A stretch of DNA of 64,000 bases, taken from the NCBI RefSeq assembly GCF_029767005.1, contig NZ_JARUQR010000003.1, forward strand, positions 186,001 through 250,000. The letters run 5' to 3'. The notes under the pieces are model-generated. The model saw only the letters and a program-made list of their open reading frames with translations. It made no database searches and was not told where the DNA came from. Below, one piece after another: positions 16,996 to 25,432 of this stretch; position 1 is the first letter of the stretch, and each line of letters opens with the position of its first letter. The translations under genes were made by a program, and so were the position numbers. The stretch is from Thiomicrorhabdus sp. ZW0627 (lineage in GTDB: Bacteria; Pseudomonadota; Gammaproteobacteria; Thiomicrospirales; Thiomicrospiraceae).

Positions 16996-18060
16996 TTATT
17001 TGTGATACTGAGGGCTCAGCTCCACAACGGCGTTGATAAAGGCGCCAGCATGTTCCGGATTAACTTCCGGGTGGATACCGTGACCCAAGTTGAAGACGTG
17101 TCCGGAACCTTTACCGTATTTTTCCAAGATGGTTGCCACTTCCTCACGGATGCGTTCCGGCTTGGCGTATAGGATGCTCGGATCCATGTTTCCTTGCAAT
17201 GCAACTTTGTCACCGACACGAGCACGAGCTTCGTCGATGTCGGTTGTCCAGTCCAGTCCTAAAGCATCCGCACCGGTCGCAGCCATTTTCTCAAGCCATT
17301 GTCCGCCACCTTTGGTAAACAGGATGACCGGTACCTTGCGGCCTTCGTTTTCACGCTTCAAACCGTCGACGATCTTATGCATGTAGCGCAATGAGAATTC
17401 CTGATAGTCTCTAGGAGTCAAGACGCCACCCCAAGTGTCGAATACCTGAACCGCTTGCGCACCCGATTCGATCTGGGCATTCAGATAAGCGATGACCGAG
17501 TCCGCCAGTACATCCAGGATGTGGTGCAGGGTGGCCGGTTCATCGTACATCATCGCTTTGATTTTCGAATAGGTCTTGCTGGAACCGCCTTCAACCATAT
17601 AGGTCGCCAGGGTCCAAGGGCTGCCTGAGAAACCGATCAAAGGCACGCGGCCGTTTAGGTTCTTACGGATGGTGCTGACCGCATCCATGACGTAGCCCAG
17701 GTCTGATCCCATATCCGGAACGAACAGTTTTTTGGCGTCAGCCATGGTACGGACCGGTTTATCAAAGACTGGTCCTTCACCGGTTTCAAAACGCAGACCA
17801 AGTCCCATCGCATCCGGAATAGTCAGGATGTCAGAGAAAAGAATCGCCGCATCCAACGGGAAACGTTCCAAAGGTTGCAGGGTCACTTCGCAGGCCAACT
17901 CCTTGTTACGACAAAGATCCATGAAAGATCCTGCCTGTTTACGGGTTGCGCGGTATTCTGGCAGATATCGACCGGCTTGACGCATCATCCATACAGGGGT
18001 GCGGTCAACGGGTTCTTTAAGAAGTGCACGTAAAAAACGGTCGTTTTGAAGATCTGCCAT
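16996..18060 (-). CDS. hemE: Uroporphyrinogen decarboxylase
   Basis: A 354-residue cytosolic enzyme that decarboxylates the four acetates of uroporphyrinogen III to make coproporphyrinogen III in heme synthesis. The signature [16 protein letters not shown] lies near residues 21-36. [15 protein letters not shown] and [19 protein letters not shown] are the second and third blocks, and [14 protein letters not shown] closes the active site. A GGAA ribosome site precedes the ATG. The leader holds three segments that can form two exclusive hairpins (18084-18148). Confidence 0.97.
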   Translation of the reverse strand: MADLQNDRFLRALLKEPVDRTPVWMMRQAGRYLPEYRATRKQAGSFMDLCRNKELACEVTLQPLERFPLDAAILFSDILTIPDAMGLGLRFETGEGPVFDKPVRTMADAKKLFVPDMGSDLGYVMDAVSTIRKNLNGRVPLIGFSGSPWTLATYMVEGGSSKTYSKIKAMMYDEPATLHHILDVLADSVIAYLNAQIESGAQAVQVFDTWGGVLTPRDYQEFSLRYMHKIVDGLKRENEGRKVPVILFTKGGGQWLEKMAATGADALGLDWTTDIDEARARVGDKVALQGNMDPSILYAKPERIREEVATILEKYGKGSGHVFNLGHGIHPEVNPEHAGAFINAVVELSPQYHK

Positions 18061-18083
18061 TGAAAATTCCTTTGTTCCTTTAG

Positions 18084-18148
18084 AGTGCGATTAAACCTAT
18101 GATAATTATTAGGATGTTCAGGTTTAATGCGAATAAGTTAATCGCACT
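18084..18148 (-). promoter_or_regulatory. hemE leader with competing hairpins
   Basis: On the minus strand three segments occur in order: 1, AGTGCGATTAA (18148-18138); 2, ATTAAACCT (18128-18120); 3, AGGTTTAATCGCACT (18098-18084), just upstream of the ribosome site. Segment 3 can pair with segment 2 (9 bp) or, through its other end, with segment 1 (11 bp), but the two overlap in TTAAT and exclude each other. A TAAAAT hexamer (18154-18149) could be a -10, which would start the transcript inside segment 1. In that case the repeat may instead be an operator. Confidence 0.45.
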
Positions 18149-18216
18149 ATTTTAACGGAAATGGGCGCCCTTCGAAACTAAAAAACGCCGAGCAGAGGTA
18201 TTTAGCCGAAGGTGGC

Positions 18217-19029
18217 TTATTTACGGTTCAATGGATTAAGCAAGTTGATTGCGTTGGGATTATCGATCACAACGTACATGGCGCCTTTGTAGAAAAAGGA
18301 TTGCCCGCGTACTTCTATTCTCTTGCCTTGCAAGGCTTGCAGGGCACTGAAGTCGAACCTGTTCCAGTAATCTTTGGGAACCCGTATGCCGGTGGTATCA
18401 AGATTAACGATGTAGTTGGTGCTGGATTTTTCCACCTTGTCGACTACGCCGCTAATGATTCGAAAGCCGTCGTCCTGCTTGCGGAGTTCTGAGCTTTTGA
18501 CAATCGGAAAATGGAATTCAGGGTGTTTTTCGGCAACATCCCAGAGTCCGTAGCCCTTGCTGCGTGCTCTTTGTTCGGCTTCGAAATAGCAGCGTGCGTG
18601 GCGGGTGTTTTGGTGGCTGGTGAGAGCCAGAACATAACCGTTTTCCAGTATTTTTTCCTGGACGTTAGTACCGTCTCTAAGGAAAAGGTGCGCGAGTTGA
18701 TGGTTGAAGGGGTCTACTTTGGTGGTGTCGTATTCGACGCCGACTTCCATGTCGTTGTTGGCGAGTAGCTTGTTAAGAAACAGTTGGGATTCTTTTGCCA
18801 GTGGCTGGCCGGGTGTATTGAACTTCTGTTTTTGTTGAATTTGCGGTGCTTGGACGCCAATCAATCGGAAACGTTCGCCTTGGATGATGACCATGTCGCC
18901 GCTTTCCGCATAGGTTGCTTTGACCCAAGTCAGCTTTGATTCAGGTGCACAGTCGTCCGCCAGACTGGCGTTGGAAGCGCCGATCAAACCGACGAGTAAA
19001 TTTAGGACGATGAATAGTTTCGTTTTCAT
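18217..19029 (-). CDS. Exported thermonuclease-family (SNase-like) protein
   Basis: A 270-residue protein with a signal peptide (1-24, ending SLA|D) and a staphylococcal-nuclease-like OB fold (about 30-150: FRLIGVQAPQ, QPLAKESQLFLNKLL, LAHLFLRDGTNVQEKILENGY, ARSKGYGLWD). The classic catalytic Arg-Glu-Arg set is not clearly kept: the first arginine position reads FRLIGVQAP where active enzymes have RLxGIDTPE. Nuclease activity is thus doubtful. The C-terminal 100 residues (ISGVVDKVEKSSTNYIVNLD, IEVRGQSFFYKGAMYVVI) resemble a second OB-type domain. It is a single gene upstream of hemE on the same strand. Confidence 0.8.
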   Translation of the reverse strand: MKTKLFIVLNLLVGLIGASNASLADDCAPESKLTWVKATYAESGDMVIIQGERFRLIGVQAPQIQQKQKFNTPGQPLAKESQLFLNKLLANNDMEVGVEYDTTKVDPFNHQLAHLFLRDGTNVQEKILENGYVLALTSHQNTRHARCYFEAEQRARSKGYGLWDVAEKHPEFHFPIVKSSELRKQDDGFRIISGVVDKVEKSSTNYIVNLDTTGIRVPKDYWNRFDFSALQALQGKRIEVRGQSFFYKGAMYVVIDNPNAINLLNPLNRK

Positions 19030-19167
19030 ATCGAGTAATTGTATGGTTATTTTGGGTTAAATACAAAAGCCCGTAGGACCGGTTTCAAGAGTATGAATTT
19101 GAGTAGCAATTACAAGGCCAGAGTCGGCGGAAATGGGTTTTTATGCTTGGAGGGCAAAGTTCGGGCA

Positions 19168-19217
19168 TAAAAAAAGCGCTGTATCCAAATCTCGAAAGAC
19201 TGGATGACAGCGCTTTA
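19168..19217 (-). terminator. Terminator of the L31 gene
   Basis: On the minus strand AAAGCGCTGTCATCCA (19216-19201) pairs with TGGATACAGCGCTTT (19186-19172) with one bulge, followed by a run of T. It lies 32 bp past the rpmE2 stop. Confidence 0.85.
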
Positions 19218-19247
19218 GCTGAAAAGCAAACTTTAAAAAAGTTTTGC

Positions 19248-19496
19248 TTATCGACGTGCGTACTTTTGTTTGAACTTCTCAACACGCCCTTCAGTATCAA
19301 CAAGTGTTTGCTTACCTGTGTAGAAAGGGTGAGAAGCGCTAGAAACTTCTACACGAACTAGCGGATATTCTTTACCGTCTAAAGTAATTGTATCGCCAGA
19401 AGTTTTTTCAATGGTAGAACGAGTCAAAAAAGTTTCGCCAGTAGAGATGTCCTGGAAAACGACTTCGTTGTATTCTGGATGAATGTCTGCTTGCAT
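19248..19496 (-). CDS. rpmE2: 50S ribosomal protein L31, type B
   Basis: An 82-residue protein with the L31 pattern ([40 protein letters not shown]). It lacks the CxxC pairs of zinc-binding type A L31 and has the type B insertion, so it is the zinc-independent form. In many bacteria type B is made under zinc shortage through Zur, but I see no convincing Zur site upstream. It stands alone with its own terminator. Whether a type A copy exists elsewhere cannot be told from this window. Confidence 0.93.
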   Translation of the reverse strand: MQADIHPEYNEVVFQDISTGETFLTRSTIEKTSGDTITLDGKEYPLVRVEVSSASHPFYTGKQTLVDTEGRVEKFKQKYARR

Positions 19497-19627
19497 GATG
19501 ACGGTCCATTAATTAGTTTTTCAAAAAAAATGAATTATAGTGATAAAAATTGAAATTGCAAATTTCTTTTCAGAATTATTTTAAGTTTCTGTTTGAATTT
19601 ATTGCAAAAATCAGTCGTTAATCCGGT

Positions 19628-19655
19628 GGGAAGAGGTTTTTTGGAACCTCTTCGT
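19628..19655 (-). terminator. Hairpin after rho
   Basis: GAAGAGGTT (19630-19638) and AACCTCTTC (19645-19653) form a 9-bp stem 15 bp past the rho stop, with further CCGG pairing possible outside. There is no T run on the minus strand. Confidence 0.5.
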
Positions 19656-19667
19656 CCGCCGGTTTGT

Positions 19668-20924
19668 TTAGCGTTTCATTGCGCTGAACAGGTCGTCGTT
19701 GGTTTTAGTCACCTTCATCTGGTCGATCAGAGTCTCGATCGCCTCGACTTCGTTCATGGACTGTAGGAAACGACGAAGAATCCAAATGTTCTGTAGTTCG
19801 TCCTGAGTTGTAAGTAACTCTTCCTTACGGGTACCGGATTTCTCCAGGTTGATTGCAGGGAAGACGCGCTTCTCGGCGATGTTACGGGACAAGTGAAGTT
19901 CCATGTTACCGGTTCCCTTGAATTCCTCGAAGATAACCTCGTCCATCTTGGAACCGGTATCGACCAACGCCGTAGCGATGATGGTCAATGATCCGCCTTC
20001 TTCGATGTTACGTGCCGCACCGAAGAAACGTTTCGGACGGTGCAGGGCGTTGGCGTCCACACCACCGGAAAGGATTTTTCCGGATGCCGGAGTCACGGTG
20101 TTGTAGGCGCGAGCCAGACGCGTGATGGAATCCAATAGGATGATGACGTCGGTTTTGTGTTCGACCAGTCGCTTGGCTTTTTCGATAACCATTTCCGCTA
20201 CCTGTACGTGACGGGTTGCCGGTTCGTCGAACGTAGAAGAGATTACTTCGCCGCGTACCGTACGCTGCATTTCGGTTACCTCTTCCGGACGTTCGTCGAT
20301 CAGAAGAACGATCAAGTAAGCATCCGGATAGTTTTCGGCAATCGACTGCGCCATTTGCTGCAGGATGACAGTCTTACCAGACTTAGGCGGTGCAACGATC
20401 AGACCACGCTGACCTTTACCGAACGGCGCAGCGATATCGATGATTCGCGGCGTGATGTCTTCCGTACTGCCGTTACCGATCTCCATCTTCAAACGCTCTT
20501 GAGCATGAAGCGGCGTCAAGTTTTCGAAGGCGATCTTCTTACGTGCGACTTCCGGTTCTTCGAAGTTGATCTTCTCGACTTTTAACAGTGCGAAATAGCG
20601 TTCACCTTCTTTCGGCGGACGAATCTTACCTTGGATGGTATCCCCTTTGCGCAGTCCGAAACGTCGAATCTGGCTTGGAGAAACATAAAGGTCGTCCGGT
20701 CCGGCTAGATAAGAGCCGTCTGCCGTTCTCAGGAAACCGAAACCGTCAGGTAGGATTTCAAGAACCCCCTGACCGTAAATGTCTTCGCCCTTTTTCGCGT
20801 GTGCTTTTAGGATTGCGAAAATGATGTCTTGTTTGCGCAAACGAGCCAGGTTATCTAGGCCCATGCTGGCGGAAAGTTCAATTAAGGAAGAGACGGATTG
20901 TTGTTTTAAATCAGTTAAATTCAT
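19668..20924 (-). CDS. rho: Transcription termination factor Rho
   Basis: A 418-residue hexameric RNA helicase that ends transcription at unstructured C-rich sites. The N-terminal domain ([30 protein letters not shown]) is followed by a cold-shock-like RNA-binding domain ([20 protein letters not shown]). The ATPase core has the Walker [13 protein letters not shown], Walker [17 protein letters not shown] and Q-loop [16 protein letters not shown]. Length and sequence are those of the gammaproteobacterial protein. trxA lies upstream or downstream of rho in many relatives; here trxA is encoded downstream of uvrD's divergent promoter region and upstream of rho in the message direction, 128 bp away. 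Confidence 0.98.
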   Translation of the reverse strand: MNLTDLKQQSVSSLIELSASMGLDNLARLRKQDIIFAILKAHAKKGEDIYGQGVLEILPDGFGFLRTADGSYLAGPDDLYVSPSQIRRFGLRKGDTIQGKIRPPKEGERYFALLKVEKINFEEPEVARKKIAFENLTPLHAQERLKMEIGNGSTEDITPRIIDIAAPFGKGQRGLIVAPPKSGKTVILQQMAQSIAENYPDAYLIVLLIDERPEEVTEMQRTVRGEVISSTFDEPATRHVQVAEMVIEKAKRLVEHKTDVIILLDSITRLARAYNTVTPASGKILSGGVDANALHRPKRFFGAARNIEEGGSLTIIATALVDTGSKMDEVIFEEFKGTGNMELHLSRNIAEKRVFPAINLEKSGTRKEELLTTQDELQNIWILRRFLQSMNEVEAIETLIDQMKVTKTNDDLFSAMKR

Positions 20925-21016
20925 ATTGTTAAATCTGGGTCTTTATTGTGAATAAGGATTATTCAAAGGGGTTAAAGAAAGAAGGTAAAAATGGGAAGGA
21001 ATGTGAATTTGGAAAA

Positions 21017-21048
21017 TCCGGCATCCCGAGGTTTGTCAGGATGCCGTC
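21017..21048 (-). terminator. Hairpin after trxA
   Basis: CGGCATCC (21019-21026) and GGATGCCG (21039-21046) form an 8-bp stem that starts 7 bp past the trxA stop and is followed on the minus strand by GATTTTCC. It probably ends or weakens trxA transcription before rho. Confidence 0.6.
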
Positions 21049-21052
21049 AATC

Positions 21053-21367
21053 TTATAGGTTTCCGTCTAGGAAAGCGCAAAGTTGAGATTTTGATAGAGC
21101 GCCTACTTGAGTCGCATCAACTTCACCATTTTTGAATAACATTAGAGTCGGGATACCACGTACACCATATTTAGGAGGTGTTGCTGGGTTTTCATCGATG
21201 TTTAATTTTGCAACTTTGACTTTACCGTCATATTCGCCTGAAATCTCGTCAAGGATCGGGGCGATCATCTTACAAGGTCCGCACCACTCAGCCCAGAAAT
21301 CTACTAGAACTGGAATGTCAGATTGTAATACTTCAGCTTCAAAATTCGCATCGCTGGTTGAAATCAT
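21053..21367 (-). CDS. trxA: Thioredoxin
   Basis: A 104-residue cytosolic disulfide reductase. The active site is W28-C29-G-P-C32, in the context [21 protein letters not shown]. The cis-proline loop [15 protein letters not shown] is intact. A third cysteine near the C-terminus (SQLCAFLD) is unusual compared with E. coli Trx. It is encoded just upstream of rho in the message direction, the usual trxA-rho neighbourhood of gammaproteobacteria. Confidence 0.97.
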   Translation of the reverse strand: MISTSDANFEAEVLQSDIPVLVDFWAEWCGPCKMIAPILDEISGEYDGKVKVAKLNIDENPATPPKYGVRGIPTLMLFKNGEVDATQVGALSKSQLCAFLDGNL

Positions 21368-21761
21368 GTTTTAAACTCCTAATTATTTTCTATTCTATAC
21401 GAGTAGGCTGACTCATGCCGTGCTGCCCTCGGCAGTCATGGAGAGGTCAAATTGGATTCGTATGGAAATTATCTGAATCGATGATGGATGTCCATTTTTT
21501 AAATTCGAGCTTTAAAAAAGAGGAATGAGGCACCCATATATGTTTTTTGAATTTTTAGATTGACTAATTATTACATTAATAGAATTTGAATTGCAAGGGC
21601 TTATTTAAGTAAATATTAATATTTTTTAGGTCCTCTTTTTTGTAAAGAGGGCTTTGCTTACCAAAACGACTTTAAATTAGCGTACGATATGGACAATCGA
21701 AAATTTTGACTGGAACAGGAATAAGAAGGGCCATTATTAACGGCCTGGAATGGCAAGATTT
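21368..21761. other. Divergent intergenic region between trxA and uvrD
   Basis: This 394-bp gap is the longest in the window without a gene. It is AT-rich in the middle. Two small inverted repeats are visible: CTGCC-CTC-GGCAG at 21423-21435 in the trxA leader, and CCTCTTT-TTTGT-AAAGAGG at 21632-21650 upstream of uvrD. Neither has a proper T run. A TACGAT hexamer near 21685 could be a uvrD -10. I see no LexA site, no tRNA-like fold and no plausible small reading frame. Confidence 0.5.
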
Positions 21762-24008
21762 ATGGATATCTCCTATATATTAAATGATTTGAATGATGCA
21801 CAGCGTGAAGCGGTCACCGTCGATGATCGGCACGCCCTTATTTTAGCCGGGGCGGGAAGCGGAAAGACCCGGGTTTTGGTGCATCGTATCGCCTGGCTGA
21901 TTGAAGTGATGGGCATGTCGGCCTATAACATCATGGCGGTCACCTTTACTAATAAGGCGGCTAATGAGATGCGCGGCCGTATCGAAGCCTTGATCGGGCA
22001 GCAGGCTCAGGGATTGACGATGGGAACCTTTCACGGCATTGCCTACCGTCTGTTACGCCAGCATTATCAGGAAGTAGGGCTGCCTCAGAATTTTCAGATT
22101 CTGGATTCTGACGATCAGAAAAGAGTCATCAAACGCTTGCTAAAAAGCATGGAGTTGGATGAGGCGCAATGGCCGCATCGCCAGGTTCAGTCTTTTATTA
22201 ACAGCGAAAAAGAGGAAGGTCGTCGCCCGCAACATATTGATCCGGGTCACAACCCGTTTGTGGCGAAAATGGTCCAGATTTATGCCGCCTATGAAGAGCA
22301 GTGCAAGCGTTCGGGTCTGGTCGATTTTGCTGAATTGCTGCTACGCGCTCATGAACTGTGGTTGAAAAACCCCGAGGTGCTGGCGCATTATCAGGCACGT
22401 TTTAAACACATTCTGGTGGACGAGTTTCAGGATACCAATACCTTGCAGTATGCATGGCTAAGGGTGCTGGCGGGTGGAACCGGTAAACTGTTCGTGGTCG
22501 GTGACGACGACCAGTCTATCTACGGCTGGCGTGGCGCCAAGGTGGAGAACATCCGCCAGTTCGACGAAGACTTCGCCAACGTGAAGATCGTTCGTCTTGA
22601 GCAGAACTACCGTTCCACCGGCACCATACTTAAAGCCGCCAATGCCCTGATTTCCCACAACACCACCCGCATGGGTAAACAATTGTGGAGTGCGGGAGAA
22701 GAAGGCTCACCGATACGCATCTACGAAGCTTTCAACGAAATGGACGAGGCCAACTATATCTGTAACCAGATACAGGCCTGGTGCGAACAGGGAGGCTCCC
22801 GAAGCGACGTGGCGGTGCTGTATCGCTCCAATGCTCAATCCCGTGTGATAGAACAGGGATTGATGCATGCGCAGATCCCTTACCGGGTCTACGGCGGCCT
22901 GCGTTTCTACGACCGTGCCGAGATTAAGGACGTATTAAGTTATCTGCGTTTGATTTTGAACCGTGAAGACGACGCGGCTTTCGAACGCGTATACAACCAC
23001 CCGCCACGTGGCATAGGCCAGAAGACGGCAGACGGCATCCGTGATGTGGCTCGTGACCAGCAGATTTCGATGTGGGCAGCCGCCAAGCTGTTGACGGAGA
23101 AGGGATTGACGGCTCGGGCCAAGACATCGGTCAACGGCTTCCTGGATTTAATTGAAAATCTGGCGCAAAGTACAGCCGATCAGGATTTACAGGATCAGGT
23201 CATGCAGGTCATTTCACGTTCCGGTTTGCAGGCACATTTTGAAAAGGATACCTCCGAGCAAGGGCAGAGCCGCCTTGAGAACATCGACGAATTGATTAAC
23301 GCCGTCAGCCAGTTCAAGGCTTCCAAACCGCAGGAAAGCGTCGAGGGTGTAGAGAGCGAAGAGCAAGCGAATCAGGCGGCGGCCGGCGTCACCATTGGCG
23401 ATCAACCCGAGCACGCTGATCCGTTGTCGGAATTTTTGGCTCAAGCAGCATTGGAAGCAGGCGAACAGCAGGCGGATGCCTGGGAGTCGTCAGTACAGTT
23501 GATGACGCTGCATGCCGCCAAGGGTTTGGAATTTCCATTGGTGTTCATGATTGGCGTCGAAGAAGGTTTATTCCCGTCGCAGCAGTCTTTGGAAGATCCG
23601 TCCCGACTGGAAGAGGAGCGTCGCTTGGCGTATGTGGGGGTGACGCGTGCCGAACAGCAGCTGATTATCACGTTCGCCAACCGTCGCCGTTTGCATGGTT
23701 CGGAGTTTTATCCGGCGCCGTCGCGTTTCATCAAGGAGATACCTTCCGAATGCGTCGATTTCGTGCGTCTGTCCGGGTCGGTTCGTCCGACTACCGAATC
23801 CGCCATGAACAGCAACATCAGTGCGGCTTTGGCGGCGGAGAACCAGAGCGGTTACCAGATCGGCGACCGTGTCCGTCATGCCAAGTTCGGTGAAGGGATT
23901 GTGCTGACGATTCAGGGCAGCGGTGATCACGCCAGTGTCAATGTGCATTTCGATGACGTCGGCTCCAAATGGTTGGTCATGGCTTACGCCAAGCTGGATA
24001 AGTGTTGA
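21762..24008 (+). CDS. uvrD: DNA helicase II (UvrD)
   Basis: A 748-residue superfamily 1A 3'-5' helicase for nucleotide excision and mismatch repair. The motifs are GAGSGKTRVLVHRI (I), VTFTNKAANEM (Ia), LVDEFQDTN (II), GDDDQSIYGWRGA (III), LEQNYRS (IV), LMTLHAAKGLEFPLVFM (V) and EERRLAYVGVTRA (VI). I chose the ATG giving MDISYILNDLNDAQREAV because it matches the E. coli start; an ATG four codons earlier (21750) is possible. The C-terminal Tudor-like tail (GDRVRHAKFGEGIVLTIQG) is present. An acidic, alanine-rich insert lies near 520-570. Its stop overlaps the start of fetA. Confidence 0.96.
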   Translation: MDISYILNDLNDAQREAVTVDDRHALILAGAGSGKTRVLVHRIAWLIEVMGMSAYNIMAVTFTNKAANEMRGRIEALIGQQAQGLTMGTFHGIAYRLLRQHYQEVGLPQNFQILDSDDQKRVIKRLLKSMELDEAQWPHRQVQSFINSEKEEGRRPQHIDPGHNPFVAKMVQIYAAYEEQCKRSGLVDFAELLLRAHELWLKNPEVLAHYQARFKHILVDEFQDTNTLQYAWLRVLAGGTGKLFVVGDDDQSIYGWRGAKVENIRQFDEDFANVKIVRLEQNYRSTGTILKAANALISHNTTRMGKQLWSAGEEGSPIRIYEAFNEMDEANYICNQIQAWCEQGGSRSDVAVLYRSNAQSRVIEQGLMHAQIPYRVYGGLRFYDRAEIKDVLSYLRLILNREDDAAFERVYNHPPRGIGQKTADGIRDVARDQQISMWAAAKLLTEKGLTARAKTSVNGFLDLIENLAQSTADQDLQDQVMQVISRSGLQAHFEKDTSEQGQSRLENIDELINAVSQFKASKPQESVEGVESEEQANQAAAGVTIGDQPEHADPLSEFLAQAALEAGEQQADAWESSVQLMTLHAAKGLEFPLVFMIGVEEGLFPSQQSLEDPSRLEEERRLAYVGVTRAEQQLIITFANRRRLHGSEFYPAPSRFIKEIPSECVDFVRLSGSVRPTTESAMNSNISAALAAENQSGYQIGDRVRHAKFGEGIVLTIQGSGDHASVNVHFDDVGSKWLVMAYAKLDKC

Positions 24009-24013
24009 GTGGG

Positions 24014-24637
24014 ATGATGAATGCCATGTTGAAAGTGAATCGCCTCAAAGCATTCGGTATGAAAGCCGAAGTCGACTTCGAATTGGTCGCAGAAGAGTGG
24101 GTGATCCTGTTTGGCCCGTCCGGAACCGGGAAATCGGTTTTGTTGCGGGCTTTGGCCGATCTGATTCCGCACAGCGGAGACGTGTTTCTGGAAACGGAGG
24201 CGCAGGATGACATGTGTCCGGAAACATGGCGGCGGCAGGTGATGTATTTCCCGGCCGAAACCGCCTGGTGGCGGGAATCGGTCGAAGAGCATTTTGACAC
24301 TCAGCCAACGGCCGAGCAGTTGCAGTCGGTCGGCTTGAAAACTGAACATTTAAAGCGCACCATCAACAGTCTGTCCAGTGGCGAAAAGCAGCGGTTGGCG
24401 TTATTGCGGGGACTGCTCTACCAGCCCAAAGTCCTGCTATTGGACGAAATTACCGCGAACCTCGATCCGGAGAGTACAGCTCAGGTGGAGCAGTTACTTA
24501 AAGAATATGTGAACGAACATCGTGCGACGGTGCTTTGGGTCAGTCATGACGAATTGCAGAGCAAACGTCTGGCATCGGACGGCAAGCGCTGGAACATCCT
24601 TGAATTGTACGAAGGACTGAAGGGAGAGAGCCGATGA
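24014..24637 (+). CDS. fetA: ABC transporter ATPase, FetA-like (iron export)
   Basis: A 207-residue ATPase. Walker A GPSGTGKSVLLRAL, signature LSSGEKQRLALLRGL and Walker B VLLLDEITANLD are all present, and the switch His is in VSHDE. It pairs with the FetB permease that follows and overlaps by four bases. In E. coli FetAB exports iron and raises resistance to hydrogen peroxide. Several starts are possible at 24002 (GTG), 24014, 24017 and 24026. Those upstream overlap the uvrD stop (24006-24008), so translation is probably coupled to uvrD. I chose 24014 with low certainty. Confidence 0.85.
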   Translation: MMNAMLKVNRLKAFGMKAEVDFELVAEEWVILFGPSGTGKSVLLRALADLIPHSGDVFLETEAQDDMCPETWRRQVMYFPAETAWWRESVEEHFDTQPTAEQLQSVGLKTEHLKRTINSLSSGEKQRLALLRGLLYQPKVLLLDEITANLDPESTAQVEQLLKEYVNEHRATVLWVSHDELQSKRLASDGKRWNILELYEGLKGESR

Positions 24638-25428
24638 TTTTCCTGAGTTATGTCGATCTGGCAACCCTCTCTGTTTTGATTATCCTGCTGGGCGGCCTTC
24701 TTTGGTTGAACGGTTTTACTCACGTCAAACAATTTTGGTGGGCCAACCTGCGCATGGTCGCCCAGTTGCTCTTTATGGGCGTTTGGCTGAGTTGGGTGTT
24801 CTATGCGGATAACTGGATTTGGGTGGCTCTAGTCGGTCTGGTGATGCTGTTGGCCGCCGCCTACGAAATTGCCAAGCGTCAGCATTATAGCTTCAAGGGC
24901 GGGTATAGTCTGTGGATCGGATTGTTTTCGATTTCCATGACGTCGCTGATCCTGCTGGTGGGGGTGTTGACGTTGGTCATCGAGCCGCAACCCTGGTATC
25001 AGCCGCAGTATGCGATTCCTTTATTGGGAATGCTGTTGGGTAACAGCATGACCGCAATTGCTTTGGGAGTCGATAGCCTGACGCGAAATGCCGTGCAGTT
25101 CAAGCCGCAGATTGAAGCGCAGTTGGCGTTGGGTAAAACCGCCAAACAGGCCATGCAGTTCGTTCGAGAACAGAGTCTGCATACCGCAATGATGCCGGTG
25201 GTCAATATGCTGGCGGCGGCGGGCATCATCTCCCTGCCGGGGATGATGACCGGTCAGATTCTGGCTGGAACCGACCCGTCGGAAGCGGTGAAGTATCAGA
25301 TCATGGTGATGTTTTTGATCGCAACCTCGACCGGTCTGGGGACACTGATCGCCATCAATCTGGCCTGCCGGAAATTGTTCGATCAGCGCCAGAGACTGAT
25401 TCTGGATCAGTTGGATAAAAATCACTAA
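24634..25428 (+). CDS. fetB: FetB-like ABC permease (UPF0014, iron export)
   Basis: A 264-residue integral membrane protein with about seven hydrophobic helices. The UPF0014/FetB signature is clear: YAIPLLGMLLGNSMTAIALGVDSL (split by short loops) and SLPGMMTGQILAGTDPSEAVKYQIMVM. It forms the membrane half of the FetAB exporter with the ATPase encoded immediately upstream (ATGA overlap). The context, after uvrD, suggests no direct link beyond co-transcription. The gene is convergent with the GGDEF gene, with only 4 bp between the stops and no terminator between them. Confidence 0.9.
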   Translation: MIFLSYVDLATLSVLIILLGGLLWLNGFTHVKQFWWANLRMVAQLLFMGVWLSWVFYADNWIWVALVGLVMLLAAAYEIAKRQHYSFKGGYSLWIGLFSISMTSLILLVGVLTLVIEPQPWYQPQYAIPLLGMLLGNSMTAIALGVDSLTRNAVQFKPQIEAQLALGKTAKQAMQFVREQSLHTAMMPVVNMLAAAGIISLPGMMTGQILAGTDPSEAVKYQIMVMFLIATSTGLGTLIAINLACRKLFDQRQRLILDQLDKNH

Positions 25429-25432
25429 ATTT

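Noticed and set aside
18155-18216. Terminator of the SNase-like gene
   Set aside because: There is a T run after CTCGGCG, but the upstream arm does not pair adequately.
19497-19560. Zur site before type B L31
   Set aside because: AT-rich only, with no palindrome of Zur type.
21662-21761. LexA box before uvrD
   Set aside because: No CTGT-N8-ACAG or close variant.
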